NCBI GenBank assembly: GCA_012064415.1
Contig: SSNU01000275.1
Coordinates: 132,240-196,239 of the forward strand
DNA from: Gyrodactylus bullatarudis
Lineage: Eukaryota > Platyhelminthes > Monogenea > Gyrodactylidea > Gyrodactylidae
Reading direction: 5' to 3'
DNA length: 64,000 nt
In this document: piece by piece, positions 46,101-57,999 of the stretch
Numbering within the stretch: the stretch's first letter is position 1
Layout of the letters: each line of letters opens with the position of its first letter
Position numbers and translations under genes: made by a program
The notes under the pieces: model-generated
Seen by the model: only the letters and a program-made list of their open reading frames with translations
Told to the model about the DNA's origin: nothing
Database searches by the model: none

Positions 46101-47310
46101 TATTTTCTTCCTTTGTATTCTCCCACTTGTAATAATTGAGGAGAAATTTCCAGGCGTACTTACGCAGAGATGGTTCAAGTCCCTAAAAATTGAAAACTAG
46201 ATTAAATTGTAAACGTACACCTTCAAAGATGAGTCGCTTTAATTCTCGAGGATTTTTCACACGTCCTTCATGATCTGAATGTTTTTTCCAGATCTCATAA
46301 TTGACCGGCGGCCCACGAGGTTTTATCTCAAGCTCTGGAAGATCTAACCTTTTTTCAATGATTTGGAAACCATTCTCTTCTGTCATGTGAACTGAATCTG
46401 GAGAGATAGGTGTGAAATTGAAGCTCCTTGAACTAGCAGGAGAATCCATTGATCCTTTGAAAAGGGAATTGGCAAAACTTCCGATTTTCATGTGTAAGTT
46501 TAATGGATTAATATTACTAGAGCTAGGGAGTTGGTAAGTTTCTTTGATCAGGGGTTTTATCAAGAACTTTCCACTAGCATCTCTCTGAATATTTACGTAG
46601 CTTTTGAGCTTCATGATAAAATTCTGAGATCCTCCTGTCCTGAATTCGAATGGACCAAGCTGATTCATATTATTCAATACAAATGTTATGTGAGCACACT
46701 TTTTACCAATACTGGTATACTTTTTAATAAAATAATTCAATCGATCAAGCGGTATCTTCACTTCAAGACCTAAAAATAGTTAGAAATAATGCCTTGTATG
46801 GAATAAATAAAAATATCGAAATATTTCGGAAGCAGACAAAATAATGATAATTGGAATAGGAAAAGCATAATTTCATGTTTGGGTGATGAAAAACAAACAA
46901 AAACCTTATAAACGTTGATAATTTATAATGGCAAAAATGAAAAAATATAGCATATTAACAACCCACTCTCAGCAGTATGATCAGATATCCAGGTTATAAT
47001 GGTGGATTCTTGAGGAAGAATGAAAAGAGTGCCTTCCAAGTACTCTTCTCTGTATATGTAAAATATATTTGGCCATTTCAGCACTTCATCTGGCATCTAA
47101 AACCATATTAAATAAAAATTCGTACTTCTCCCATTTTGAAATACCACGAATCAAAGTATAATTATAACACTCAAAACTCAACTATTATTTTGTGTTTATA
47201 AAGACATTTTAATGTGGTAATTTAATTTTGATGGGTCTTACATTCTCATCAACGCAAAGAGAAACACCTGGTAAAAAGCGTAAACCAGTGGATAACACCT
47301 TAAATGACAT
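34195..47310 (-). CDS. TBC1D15/17-type Rab GTPase-activating protein
   Basis: TBC-domain GAP that turns off Rab GTPases (Rab7 for TBC1D15) on late endosomes and mitochondria. Exons: 47310-47242, 47096-46967, 46769-46219, 46182-46082, 45528-45434, 45255-45139, 42644-42444, 41214-41120, 36598-36482, 34587-34195; 622 aa, in phase. Seen: N-terminal lipid/Rab-binding-like region (EGTLFILPQESTIITWI), HSDHEGRVKNPRELKRLIFE, then the TBC domain GLEPSLRKYAWKFLLNYYKW. Arg finger is in KDVFRTDR (R about 321) and Gln finger in GYFQGMND (Q about 358). WLLIQFKREF, LLWDILWTDY and FHIFIAVGIL follow, with a Ser-rich tail. Both catalytic fingers are present. One intron is 36 bp; the last four hold repeats and run 1.2-4.5 kb. 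The start at 47310 is inferred; an open frame runs 30 bases further to a possible acceptor. Confidence 0.9.
34768..35498. mobile_element. Near-perfect palindromic MITE, family B (731 bp)
   Basis: Ends CTAATTAATATGAAGATGGG and its complement. Arms of more than 300 bp (34768-about 35095 and about 35170-35498) match almost base for base, sharing a GGCGCCGAATTCCCAT-type block. The centre is about 75 bp. The mirrored frames in the two arms are not genes. Lies in the last intron of the TBC gene. Confidence 0.85.
36012..36408. mobile_element. TTAA-flanked piggyBac-type MITE carrying a nested MITE
   Basis: Ends TTAA CCCTTCATGTCCC and CAATGAAGGG TTAA. It is the inverse orientation of the 20507-20769 copy, with a longer middle. 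It is interrupted at 36267-36355 by a second TTAA element. Confidence 0.8.
36267..36355. mobile_element. Nested piggyBac-type MITE (89 bp)
   Basis: TTAA CCCTAGAACTGAATC at one end and GTTCTAGGG TTAA at the other. Same family as 2343-2431. Ends resemble piggyBac (CCCTAGAA). Inserted in the MITE at 36012-36408. Confidence 0.8.
37085..37440. repeat. Decayed palindromic-MITE-like sequence
   Basis: Blocks such as GAAATTAGATTTCA, TTGATGAAAATTGAGATTTCTG and GAGTTTTTTAAATTTTAAGCTGAAA resemble one arm of the family C palindromes, but heavily diverged. Confidence 0.35.
37960..38030 (-). repeat. tRNA-like SINE fragment
   Basis: On the minus strand an A box TGGATTAAATGG (38019-38008) and a B box GGTTCGATTCT (37983-37973) lie about 36 bases apart, as in a pol III promoter of tRNA type. 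The acceptor stem does not close (CCGGGGG has no partner), so it is a tRNA-derived SINE or pseudo-tRNA. Lies in a TBC intron. Confidence 0.55.
39160..39440. repeat. Decayed family A MITE piece
   Basis: GATGAGAATTTAGTATTTTTGTTTATTCTTACG, AATTCCACAACAAAGTGAGCTCA and AATCTGGCCAAAATTAGGCC are diverged forms of the family A arm at 52210-52400 (each run here is broken by changes). Confidence 0.45.
39830..40020. repeat. Decayed family C MITE piece
   Basis: CTCGATTTTTTGGAATCCTA, CTCATGCTGACCACTTCTAC and a TTCATGAAAAAATGGTCAT block match the left arm of 54404-55122. Confidence 0.45.
42912..43195 (+). pseudogene. mariner transposase C-terminal fragment
   Basis: The frame through 42956-43195 reads SFQQDNAGPH ... 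VEHPPDSPDLSPPDFHLF ... MQHFLKGKKF, the C-terminal third of a mariner transposase. Exactly 34 residues lie between the second Asp (QQD) and third Asp (PPD), the D34D signature. The N-terminal two thirds and the terminal repeats are absent. It lies antisense in a TBC intron. Confidence 0.9.
43900..44165 (-). pseudogene. PLE GIY-YIG domain fragment, decayed
   Basis: On the minus strand 44155-44030 reads HCGIKYVGQTGRSFECRINEH, a GIY-YIG core of PLE type, followed by stops and shifts. It is a different lineage from the PLE at 29640-31095. Confidence 0.6.
44612..44835. mobile_element. TTAA-flanked MITE (224 bp)
   Basis: TTAA GCCTTTCGGTGCCGA at the left and GCTACTGAAAGGG TTAA at the right form imperfect inverted ends. 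Probably piggyBac-type by target and size; no other copy in the window. Confidence 0.65.
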
Positions 47311-50300
47311 TCCTTTTAAGTAATCATAGAAACTAATTCGCTAAGGAAGCATATTACGTCAACATATAAACATGTTTATAAAGAGCTTTTTCTAAATGGA
47401 GAAGGTAGCGATATCACAGTTCATGCATTAGGAAAAAAATGGAATTTACATAGGATTTTTATTTTTCAAGTAGTCTCTATGATTTCATATCTTCAAGTGT
47501 CCATATTTCCAGGCCATGTTTAATGGTAATTGGAAAGAAAAAGATTCTGATTCAATCGAGCTGAAAATTTGCGATCCTTACATAACAACTGATGCTTTGG
47601 ATATCCTATTCGGATCTTTTTATAGTGATTACATAAATATTACTGTTAAAGTTGGCTTAAATCTTTTAATATTTGAAAAATTATTCCAGAATGTTATAAA
47701 TGTTAGTGCTGCTGCGAGTTGGTTCAATCTTGAAGAGATCAGAAATACGTGTGAATCCTTTATGGTATCAGAATTGAGAGCCTCCACATTGAACGACTTT
47801 TATGATGCTGCTGATCGCTACGAGATGAAAGACTTGAAATGTTCGTGTATTCGTTGGTTATCTCGTCGGATTGTTATCTTGGAAAATAATGAAAAATCCT
47901 TCAACCTATTGAAAAATATTCCGTAAGTTTTTTATCCATTCTAAGGCTATACTCCTTTTTGAAAATTAAGAATTGATCTAATGGAAAAAGTGATAAGTAA
48001 CCCAAATACTATTGTCGTGAGCATGGAGCAAGATCTATTCCTAAACCTCATGAAATGGATGTATTTAAAAATAAACAGCAACATTGAATTCAGTTTGAAT
48101 GAGGACCTTTTTGAGAAATCATTTCAATTCTTCAATAATGAAAGTATGTTTATGCATTAACCAAAGTACAAAAAGACAATACAGCATTGCATATTTTTTT
48201 CCAGAACCAAATTTTCTCTTATCACCTGAGGGGAAGGACTACGCCCAAATTTTCAAGAAAATCCGACTTGAGAATATCATCAATACTCACAAATCAGCTA
48301 ATCAGATGATTAGAGATGAAATTCTACCTCTTAGTGAGTTCCACCATAAAATTACCTATTCTACATTCTATAGAAACGAAAATTTCTTCAATCAATAGCC
48401 TAATTTTGAAGACCTTTAATGGTGTTTTTCAATGAAAATTTGTAGAGTATAGGCTGAAAAGTAGAGAGAAGCAAAATTTCTGAACATCCAGATGTGCAAA
48501 GCTCATTTTAAAGAGAATTTTTAACGTAAAAAGTTCCTATTATACCATATATTCTTAATTTTGCTTAGATACCCCAAATCGCAATTTAAAATGTCAATTT
48601 TTGAGTTAGCGCCAACTATTTTCAATGAATTTTTCTACTACAATCGATTAAAATCTTAATTTTGAGTCGTTTGAATGATATTTAAAATAGATATGGGTTT
48701 GTAAGGTATTTTTGATCAACACTGCATATTCTAGTAAAAAATTCCGATCAATTTGGAATATTTTGAAGGTGTTTGGGAAAATTGGATTAGTAAATTTCAT
48801 AAATGGCTTTTTCTAAGTTAGATCTAACAGATTCGCATTTGCAGCCAAAATATTGTTCGGGGAAAAAATATTTGACTTGCCGTACTGAAAAGAGATTATC
48901 TTACTTTACCTGTAAAAGTTAATTACAAGAAAAGAGAACTAGTTGTCTGATTGAAAAATAAGAGGGTTGTATTTCATCAAAAAACTTTTAAATGTTTAAA
49001 AATTGATTCAAACTACAAAATGATAAATATTTAATTCCCTTCAAGATTGGGTAATAAAAGCCTTTTGTACGCAATGGATTAGAGTCCTGAATATTCACGA
49101 AAAACATCAAGCAGAGCAGACAAATTCTTCAAGCGGTGAACAAAATTCATTTTTTTCCGATGCCCTGGATGAGTTACCTTCTAGACCGGTCGATACAAAC
49201 TTTTGGACATTCTCTGAGCGATGTGGCAGGAATATTGAGATAGAGGACTCTGTTATCTCTTGGAAATGGGATTGTTATCATTTTGGATGTGATTTTATCA
49301 TCAAATATCGTAGAAGGTAAGTCCTCTTGTATTTTTCCAAAGTTTTTCTTTGCATAAGGTCTACGCGACCCATTTCAATTTGAATCTCTTTCAGTTTCCA
49401 AAAAAATAATCTATACTTTTTCTTGTACATATGAGATTGGTAATCCCATGAGTCTAGGACCAATTTATGACACAAATCTAAATTAAAAATAGTTATTGGT
49501 CATTCTTAATTTAAAAAAAATTGATCTTGAGTAATCACTAGGCTAGGATGAAATTTTTCCTCCGAACAACTCACGAGAGTACTAACTTTTATTAGAAAAT
49601 TTAGTACTCAGATCATGTTTTGCATAATTTTAAAGTGTGAAAGTCATTCTCCATTATGTCATTGCCCATTTTTCCCACAATATTAAACATTGAAAATATC
49701 CATGAAACCCCTTTTGTTGACAAGATTACTATTTTTGAAGATAAAACCTGAGAAATTCATTAAATGGCCAAGATATTCCGGATTTTATCGATTGCATAGT
49801 AAAAATTGAGCGTCGTTTTGAAAAATTCTAGATTTTAAAAACTGAATGACATAAGGGTGAGGCATTTTCAAAATATGCTTCAATTCAAAATAATGCTTCG
49901 AATTGATAGTTCTATCAGAAAAGTTGGTCCTAGTATGAGGTTAAAATTATCTAGTAATCGCTGAGCAAGTTAACAGATGATGCTAGAGATTTCACAAACA
50001 AGGCTTTTATACTTTTAAGAAATTTTTCACCAAGTAGTTCTTCCTTCATTTTGATTCATCAGTGTTACGAAATCATATTTTTAACCAAAAATTATTAGGC
50101 CATCACACAGTCTTACTTGTGATTAAGGAATTCCACTTTCCACTAATGTAAAGCAAAGAATTTTGAGTTACATAAATTCTTTCGTAAATTAAGCTTGATC
50201 AAAAATAAAAGAAAAGAAAATCCATCGAACTACATAGGAAGTTCTAAATAGAAGATTCAAAATCAATCGAGTACTGTTCTTAAAAAAACTTAAAGTGACA

Positions 50301-53300
50301 CAGAGATTATTTAAACAAAATTACAGGCTGTTTCACGAAATTTCATCCAAGTCTGACAGATAGAGAATTCTCTACAAATTCGTTCTCGGAGTTTTTTTTA
50401 TTATTTTTGAAATAAATAATGGAATCATCAATCAGAATTGCATCATCAATAAGGTTACACCAATCGTATTATCTAATCAATATTTCCATTGATCAACTAA
50501 TTTTTGAGTTTAGTTTTTAATTAGTTTCTCCATCTAAAGTTCACAAGATGAAAACTACATAATACATGGTGTCAATCTACTACAATCCTTATACAATATA
50601 TTTTACCGTATTTCGTATTTGAATTCTCCAATCCTTAAAGACTCAGAAAGAATTTATTCTAGGTGCATGGCTGAAATTTGAACGTTTTTATGGTTTCAGA
50701 ATACGTTGATAGGTTATCAAAAGAGCTATTTAGTCTATTTTTATTCTAGAAAAAGGACAGGATAAGTTTCGATAATCTAAAGAAAAAATCTGCTCATCTA
50801 TTCCAATTTTAGAAATAGCTGGCACTATTTCTGTACTAAATTTTTATTTTTTTAAAATAAAGTCTCAGTATTCCTCAACTAGTAAAGGACCAGTCATAAT
50901 TTTTGATGAATTAACTAGATTCCTGATATAAAGCTAGCAGTATTTCATCATATAAGTAGCTAGCATCTAAATCAAAGCTTTGAACTATGTACATACATTC
51001 CTTTTAGAATAGAAAATTTCAACCAAAAAGGATTTAAGTTTTAAAATGTGCGCCATAACACTGTAGTATAACAGTTGAATGGTCGTTTTTTTCATGAAAA
51101 TAAAATTTTAACAAAGATTAAACAATATTTTGATGCCACAAGTTTTGAATATTACAAAATTTTGCTAGAATTTAGAGTGAAGTACTCATTTTACCCAGAA
51201 TCCCTTGAATTTTCTTCAAAAAGTACTCTTTTCTACTTATTTTTCAGTTTATGTACTATTTTTCAGTTCCTAGTTCTGCTCTTTTGAACTTTGGAACCAC
51301 TTACTTTGTAAAACTGTGAAAAAATTTCCTGAATAACTCCTTACCTAGTAAGCAATTACTCACTTACTTATTTTTAAATTTAATCCCTCATTAGTTTTAT
51401 CATAAAAATCTTCTAGTATAACTTTTATAATTTTTATTTATTCCGACAAGAAAGACTTTTATGGCATCTAGAATTGCATTTTTACATTATTTTTCAAAAA
51501 GCGACATCTATTTGATTGACACTGACCGGCTCAATTGCATTTAACAAACCCATGTCCTCGGACGAAGATTGGTTTTTGACAGCAGTTCTTAGGGAGAATT
51601 CCCTATCTGGTATAGTATCTGGGGTCAGAACATTATTTGATAGGACTTGAAACTGATTTGAACTATATTTTCCAGCAAGTTTTCCATCGTTGACTCCTAT
51701 CTCATACATGTTATTCTCATCACGTCATTAAGATTTAAATGGTCCAATGGGCCTTTATCAAATTCAGGAAATTTTGATTGTGACATTTGTTCAAATTTCG
51801 ACTGATTTGGCAGATTTCTCGGTTATTTTATCGGCAGCCTTGACCATATTTTCATGTATCTGAGTCTCTACCTTGCTTTGATCTAAAATTTCAACTAAGA
51901 CAGAATTTTATGAGAAATAAAATGTGCCAAGTTAAATTTCACTTACATTCACCTTCCTCGTCACTTGAGACCTCAACATCTGCTTTCAAAATAATTTCTT
52001 CATTGGTCAAATCCTGATCTAAAATTGAAATTAACAATTTTGAATATTTAAAAATAAGTAAGTAAGCATACTTACTGTAAATATGCTTACTGGGGATAGA
52101 AATATTCGAAAAACGTAAGTAAGCATACAAACCGTAAGTACAATAAATAAGCAAATTTACGGTAACATATGCATATCAAAATGAGTTGAACTACTATCTG
52201 ACTAAAGCTAATTGACATGAAAATGAGAATTTACTATTCTTACAAAAAACTCAATATTGTTCTCCGGATTCACAGAAATTTTTTTTTTGAATTCTAAAAC
52301 AGAATGAGCTAATAAGATGTGGATATTCGAAAAAATTTCGAGAAAAAATCAATCTGACCAAAATTAGGACGTTTTTCGAAAATGTACCAAATTTCCACTT
52401 TTTGAATTACCCACTTTTGAACTCACAATTTTTATCGATTTCGATGATTCGAAGCAGTTAAGTACTGATATTTGGGATCAACATTAGACGAAGAATTCGA
52501 ATTTGGCCATAGAGATAGCGAAGATCTTACTGTTCCAGAGAAAAAGTTAAACTTCCAGATTTTGGATAATTTGCCTTCGTGATGATCGAAAAATTCAAAT
52601 CATTTGATTTCCCACAGTAATGACGAGTTTCAGTGAACTTCTGCAGGTGAAATTGAATTCTTCGTTCAAATATCATCACTTCGAATCATCGAAATCGATA
52701 AAAATTTTGGGTTCAAAAGTTGAAAAAGTGGAATTTTGGTACATTTTCGAAAAACTTCCTAATTTTGGTCAAATTGAATTTTTCTCGAAATTTTTTCGAA
52801 TATCCACATCTTATTAGTTCATTCCGTTTTAGAATTCAAAAAATTATTTTTTTCTGTGAATCCGGAGAAAAATATCGGATTTTTTGTAAGAATAGTAAAT
52901 TCTCATCTTCATGTCAATTAGGTTCATGTAAAATCGAGTCTAAATCGAGGCATAATTAAAAAAAGCTGAATGCTATTTTAACTGGGCCATAAATTAAACA
53001 GCTATGCATGCTGTACAGTGTTGGGTGAAAAATCTATTTTATATATAAAAATCCAAAAACGTTATTTTGATGTGTCAGAAAGGAAACTATATTAATTGAA
53101 TCAAGATATGACGATTCTTGAGATATTTTGTCCAACTAATTCTCCCCTAATTCTTAGATTTTGATCCTTTTTTAATTGCCTGACAGAGGGCATCACTTTC
53201 TTGTACTGTAAATTGGAAAATAGAAAGAAATTCCATTCACAAATTTGAATCACCTGTTAAGTTAATTACTAATAGCAAGCTATAGACAGAGTAAAATCAG

Positions 53301-56300
53301 ATGATTTTTGAAACTCATGACCGAGACTATTGGAATGGTGTAATTCATAGACAAACTTGGAATTAATAAACTCTTTTTCTTTTTATTATCAGTTATAATT
53401 TATAACTAAAAAACAAGGTATATTTGATACTTTTTTTACAGTTAAGTGTAACTGTGATAAAAGTTATATAAAAAAAGTAAAAATTTTAAAATAAGAACCA
53501 AAGAACATAAAAATAAAGTCGTTCCGGAAATAGTCTTTGCCTAATAGAGAAATCAAAAGATCATCAGAAGTTGTGTAAATCAAGGAAAAAATTATTTTTT
53601 CGATAATTATTGTATTTAGAACTTTTTTTGAAAATATTTTTTGAAAAATTGTCAACCCTGTTTTTGCTCAATACTCTAAGATTTGATCTCAATCGGAAAA
53701 ATTTTTTTCTTCCTAAATTGATCTTTTTCTTCCGCTTTTTCTGAGATATTTATTGGTTCGCAATACTGAATAAAATTAATTAGGAAAATCTTATTTTTGC
53801 ACCAAATCTAAGGCGAAGACTATTTCCGGAACGACTCCATTATTTTATGATATTATAATAAATCAAATTTTTTAAAACATATTGACAACAATAATGGGCC
53901 TAAAATCATTTTTAAAAAGGCTAAAATTCTTTAAGTGTTCAAAAAACTGTAAAATGAGGTTAATTCATAAGGCTCTTGAAATTGCCAATAATAGTTATGG
54001 AAACATTGAGCAGTATTGAAATCAGCTTTTTGTAAAAGAATAAAGTTAAATTAAATCTGAGGAAAAATTGGGCCTATTACTATATTGTTCTGATTATCAA
54101 TATTTAGTTATCAATGATAAATTATCATACATAGGTCTAACCCTTGAATTATTCTATTCTCTAATCTGATCTGACAAAACTGATAGCATTGAGATCATGA
54201 AAGTATATATAATATATACTTTGGGTAAGATGAGCTTGACGTACCACTGAAGAAGGCGTGTAAAGACAATAACCGTCGAAACTTTTGTATGGCCAACATT
54301 GACCCAAGTTTTACTAAATTTAATCATAGAGATTTCTCAAAATATTCGTTTCATCAATGAAACAAGGATTTGAAATTTATAAGACTAGTCATCTAAAACT
54401 AAAGTTGATTGATATGAAGTTGAGAATCTATAATTTTTACAGAAATCTCGATATTTTCGTCAAGAATTCAAATTTGTTAGAGATTTTCTGGAATCCTAAT
54501 CATGTTGCCCATTTTTACCATTTGAAGAAAAAAAATCTGAAAAAAAATTATTTTTATGAAAAATATGGTCATTTTTCAAATTCCCATTTGGCGCCAAAAT
54601 CCCATTTTTTCGAACTTTGAGCTGAAAATTTATGTTTATTTGAAACTGGGAGGCTGATCGAATGATTTTTTAAGGATTAAGATTAGACAAAAAAGCTGAC
54701 TAGCACCGTCAAGTTATCGACAGTTACCCTATTTTCGAGAGATTCTGAATTTTCGAAATTTCATTGATTTTCAAGTAGTGAAAAGGATCAAAGAATTGAA
54801 ATTCATCTCCCAGACGATAATAACGTTAAGCATTAGATCAGATCCAGTTGAATTGATTTTCTTGTCTAATCATGATCCTGAAAAAACTCTTTCGATCAGC
54901 CTCCCACTTTCAAATCAACAAAAATTTTCAGCTCAAATTTCGAAAAAATGGGATTTTGGCGCCAAATGGGAATTTGAAAAATGACCAGATTTTTTTCTTC
55001 AAATGGTAGAAGTGGGCAACATGAGTAGGATTCCTGAAAATTTCTAAAAAATTCGTATTCTTGATGAAAATATCGAGATTTCTGTAAAAATCATAGATTC
55101 TCAACTTCATATCAATTAGCTTTATATATTTTAAGATCTGTGATACACTTTTGATTTTGGTAAACTCTCTCATGGTTGTTACAACCAAAATAGTGATTTC
55201 AGATCTTAAACCCATCTAATGAATGTCACCAATTTCTAGAAACCCATTCTCAGTAATATCTATCTGTATTAGGATCAAATGAAATTAAAGCAAGTTAATT
55301 TTCCATTCTAGAGTCTTTACAATTATCAAATACAACTCTTCCTCGACTCGATCAATGATGAATTCGTTTCCTTCCAATATGAAGATTTCCATGCGAGTAA
55401 TAAGCCGGGAAGTCTTGACCAATGAAGATTTTGATTTGGCCAACTATGCACCCGAATCAAATTCACGTTATCAATTCATTGATTCTTCCATGAATAATAA
55501 TGTTGATCAAGGTTTTCACAACGTTGAAGATAACTTGATCAACTTTTCCAAAGATTTCTCGATACCCCAGAGTCAATCTAGGTAAGCTTTATTTTCAGTT
55601 TCAAATGAGAGACTCATTTAGAGGATTTGGAAGTCAAGTGGATATTTAGTAATAAAGCTTATATTTCACCGGATTTCGTCAGACTATTACACCAGAATAA
55701 TATCCTCTTATTGGTTCTATCATTCCAGAGTACAACAGGGGAGGGTTGGTTGCGAATATCCACGATCATTGTTTCCCCCTCACGTATCTGTCCATCGTTG
55801 GTTGCCCACTTTAAGCTTTATTTTGTTACAACGGTGATGTCATAAGAAAAAGGATTTTTTTCTACAACCTCAACTTAATTTAATAATATTTTTATAACTG
55901 AATTTTTTTGATGAAAATTGTAGACATTGTCTCGGCGCCGAAAGTCCTAATAGCATTTTGATGGGTTGAATTCTAGAAAACGCCTCTTAAAGTTTCGCGA
56001 TTAAATTGAAAAATGAAAACAAACATTTGAATGAGTCTTAACCAATAAAATGATATCGAATCACTATCAAGTTGATTTCTAGATTCTCTCATAGCTCATT
56101 TAGGTAGACCCTTAAAAAGCTTATTCTTTTCAGTTAAACAAAAACTAGAATAATACATTATTATAGCATGGTTTTCCATCCATATCAATAAACTCAATCC
56201 ACATTTTTTAAGATGGCCGTTTTTCGAATTTCGGAAATGTACCAAATTTCCACTTTTTGAGTTAGCGAAGATCTTACTGTTCCAGAGAAAAAGTTAAACT

Positions 56301-57162
56301 TCCAGATTTTGGATAATTTGCCTTCGTGATGATCGAAAAATTCAAATCATTCGATTTCCCACAGTAATGACGAGTTTCTGTGAACTTCTGCAGGTGAAAT
56401 TGAATTCTTCGTTCAAATATCATCACTTCGAATCATCGAAATCGATAAAAATTTTGGGTTCAAAAGTTGAAAAAGTGGAATTTTGGTACATTTTCGAAAA
56501 ACTTCCTAATTTTGGTCAAATTGAATTTTTCTCGAAATTTTTTCGAATATCCACATCTTATTAGCTCATTCTGTTTTCGAATTCAAAAAATTATTTTTCT
56601 CTGTTAATCCGGAAAAAAATATCGGATTTTTTGTAAGAATAGTAAATTCTCATCTTCATGTCAATTAGGTTTATATCATGTTAAATGTAAGTGAATTATC
56701 TCAAACTGTAATTGTCGGAGAAGATATTTAAAATGACTCAGAAATATCAATTTTAAAGTAACAAATTGATTCATGAGTCACTGGATAAGTTTATTCTACA
56801 ATACTCGGATCGTATCGAAAGAAAAATATTCATTTTCTCATATATTTGTTAAAATCGATCTCACTTTTAGATACTTTTTTGCATCAACACAACCATTGGT
56901 GAAGAAGATCAATCTAGAAGAGCAAAGCAGCCATGAGATTCTTAGATTACCAGAAAACTTTCATTTTCCCATTGTTATATCAGCAAATATTCTACGGTAT
57001 GTTTTCAATATTATCTGAGGAAAATGATTTTCATCACACATGAAACCTTTATTTATTTCTCTATATTGAATTTATTGTCTTATTAGGTCAGAGTTGCGCT
57101 TCAAGACTGAGCGAGAGATAATTTTAATACAGATTTGTAGTGTTCTTTGTCTATACAGGTAA
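47231..57162 (+). CDS. gcl: Germ cell-less (GMCL1) BTB protein
   Basis: BTB/BACK-type adaptor for cullin-3 ligases, nuclear-envelope associated and needed for germ-cell fate in flies. Exons: 47231-47270 (or -47279), 47321-47469, 47498-47644, 47690-47922, 47971-48143, 48205-48333, 49061-49316, 55312-55581, 56871-56996, 57087-57162; 532 or 535 aa (human 515), in phase. Seen: MG start suitable for myristoylation, then BTB TYKHVYKELFLNGEGSDITV, ALGKKWNLHRIFIFQCPYF, AMFNGNWKEKD; BACK-type helices; the GCL-specific CGRNIEIEDSVISWKWDCYHF; and C-terminal SSHEILRLPENFHFPIVISA matching the family end. Introns are 28, 45, 48 and 61 bp in the 5' half but about 6.0 and 1.3 kb around the exon at 55312. The 48334-49060 intron (GTGAGT...AAAG) and exon 1 are least certain. 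Confidence 0.88.
51494..52020 (-). other. Possible antisense exons of an unknown gene in a gcl intron
   Basis: On the minus strand, 52020-51948 has acceptor and GTAAGT donor and codes DLTNEEIILKADVEVSSDEE. The next piece (about 51895-51805) codes KVETQIHENMVKAADKITEK and then stops. A further open stretch, 51709-51494, codes YEIGVNDGKLAGKYSSNQFQ in another phase. Composition looks coding, but the frames do not join cleanly. It may be the 3' end of a nested gene or a decaying one. No family recognised. Confidence 0.35.
52210..52919. mobile_element. Palindromic MITE, family A, complete (710 bp)
   Basis: Ends AATTGACATGAA and TTCATGTCAATT. The two halves are long inverted copies with a centre near 52520-52630. 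The right half (about 52490-52919) is almost identical to 56233-56668. In gcl's 6 kb intron. Confidence 0.85.
54230..54310 (+). repeat. Possible PLE leader or end scrap
   Basis: CCACTGAAGAAGGCGTGTAA followed by AACCGTCGAAAC resembles the conserved non-coding motif near the ends of Neptune/Poseidon-type PLEs. Recalled similarity only. Confidence 0.3.
54404..55122. mobile_element. Palindromic MITE, family C (about 720 bp)
   Basis: Ends TTGATTGATATGAAGTTGAG and its complement CTCAACTTCATATCAATTAG. The arms are long inverted copies sharing TTTGGCGCCAAAATCCCATT. The centre is about 54700-54830. In gcl's 6 kb intron. Confidence 0.8.
55630..55850 (-). mobile_element. Small hammerhead-bearing element
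   Basis: About 220 bp with a hammerhead-like core at its 3' side (minus strand). A relative at 58570-58800 shares the core and the AAGCTT...CACCGGAT flank. Too small to be autonomous; a PLE terminal piece or a retrozyme-like unit. In a gcl intron. Confidence 0.45.
55647..55686 (-). ncRNA. Hammerhead ribozyme candidate
   Basis: Minus strand: stem I UAGU/ACUA, core CUGACGA (55682-55676), GAA, stem III AUAUA/UUUAU with an AGC loop and one mismatch, cleavage base U (55651). Stem II AAUCCGGU keeps an A-U first pair where sister copies have G-C. Confidence 0.5.
56215..56668. mobile_element. Palindromic MITE, family A, half copy
   Basis: Near-identical to the right part of 52210-52919, ending TTCATGTCAATT. 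Differences are a handful of bases over about 430, so the copies are young. In the gcl intron before the exon at 56871. Confidence 0.85.
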
Positions 57163-57960
57163 AATTTGGTCAAATATCATTGGTTAATATCTCTGCTGTC
57201 TCGAAAAATAAATGTAATCTTTATCGTTAGATAATTCAAATTAAAACAAATTTAATCTCTTCCAAGAACCGATTAGAATTCAGGCAAACAATCAAAATAA
57301 TCAATTAGTTTATTAAGTTCTTCTTCCCTGTCTGAGTTACAAACAAGTAAAATAGAGAATATTCTATATCGGCAAAACTGTCCTATATGTGGAATATTAA
57401 ATCGAATCAGGATGCTAATTTATTCAAAATCATTACATCGTTTTCAGATCTTTATTGCTCCTAAAGTACAAAGTGTCTATTCTCTTTGTCTATGGATATG
57501 ATTATCGAGAGACATTATTCAGTATATATCGATCAACATGTGTGATATTATTTTTGAAAAAGAAAGATCGAAATTAAACACATTTTAACAAATAGGACAG
57601 TCTGATTTTTTAAGAAAAATGGCACCTCTCTGAAGTTCACTTCTAAACTGTATTTTAATCGTGGTGAAAAGAATAAATAAATTTGTTTTCAAACTATAAA
57701 TAGCATCTTTATCGAACAAACTTTTCTTTCAGTGATAATTTATCATTGATAAATAAATTGATGTAAAGTACACTTAATTGACGCTACCGTTTTCGTCTCT
57801 TAACCTTTTCAGTGACTATTCCACAGTTCATGAAAACCCCAAGATTTAGCTAGGAAAATATTAAAAGAATCTCTTTGAACGATAATATTTTCAAACTTCA
57901 TCGAGAATATCATTTGATTCTCAACTCATAAGGTAGTTTAAAGAAAACGAACGAATATAT

Positions 57961-57999
57961 TAGTGTTAAACGTTATATTTCGCCGGGTCTCTTCAGATG
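57961..57999 (-). ncRNA. Decayed hammerhead-like motif
   Basis: Minus strand: core CUGAAGA, GACCCGGC, GAAAUAUAACGUUU, like the 27250-27712 copies. U16.1 is replaced and stem I does not pair. Informative mainly because stem II shows its original G-C first pair. Confidence 0.35.

Noticed and set aside
47900..48398. gcl ending at the stop at 48396-48398
   Set aside because: The family continues well beyond. A GTGAGT donor at 48334 and the downstream exons at 49061, 55312, 56871 and 57087 match the known C-terminal part in phase.
52620..52959. Frames of 65-79 codons repeated at 52620 and 56367
   Set aside because: They recur only because the palindromic MITE recurs; base-level similarity extends equally outside the frame and into the mirror arm.
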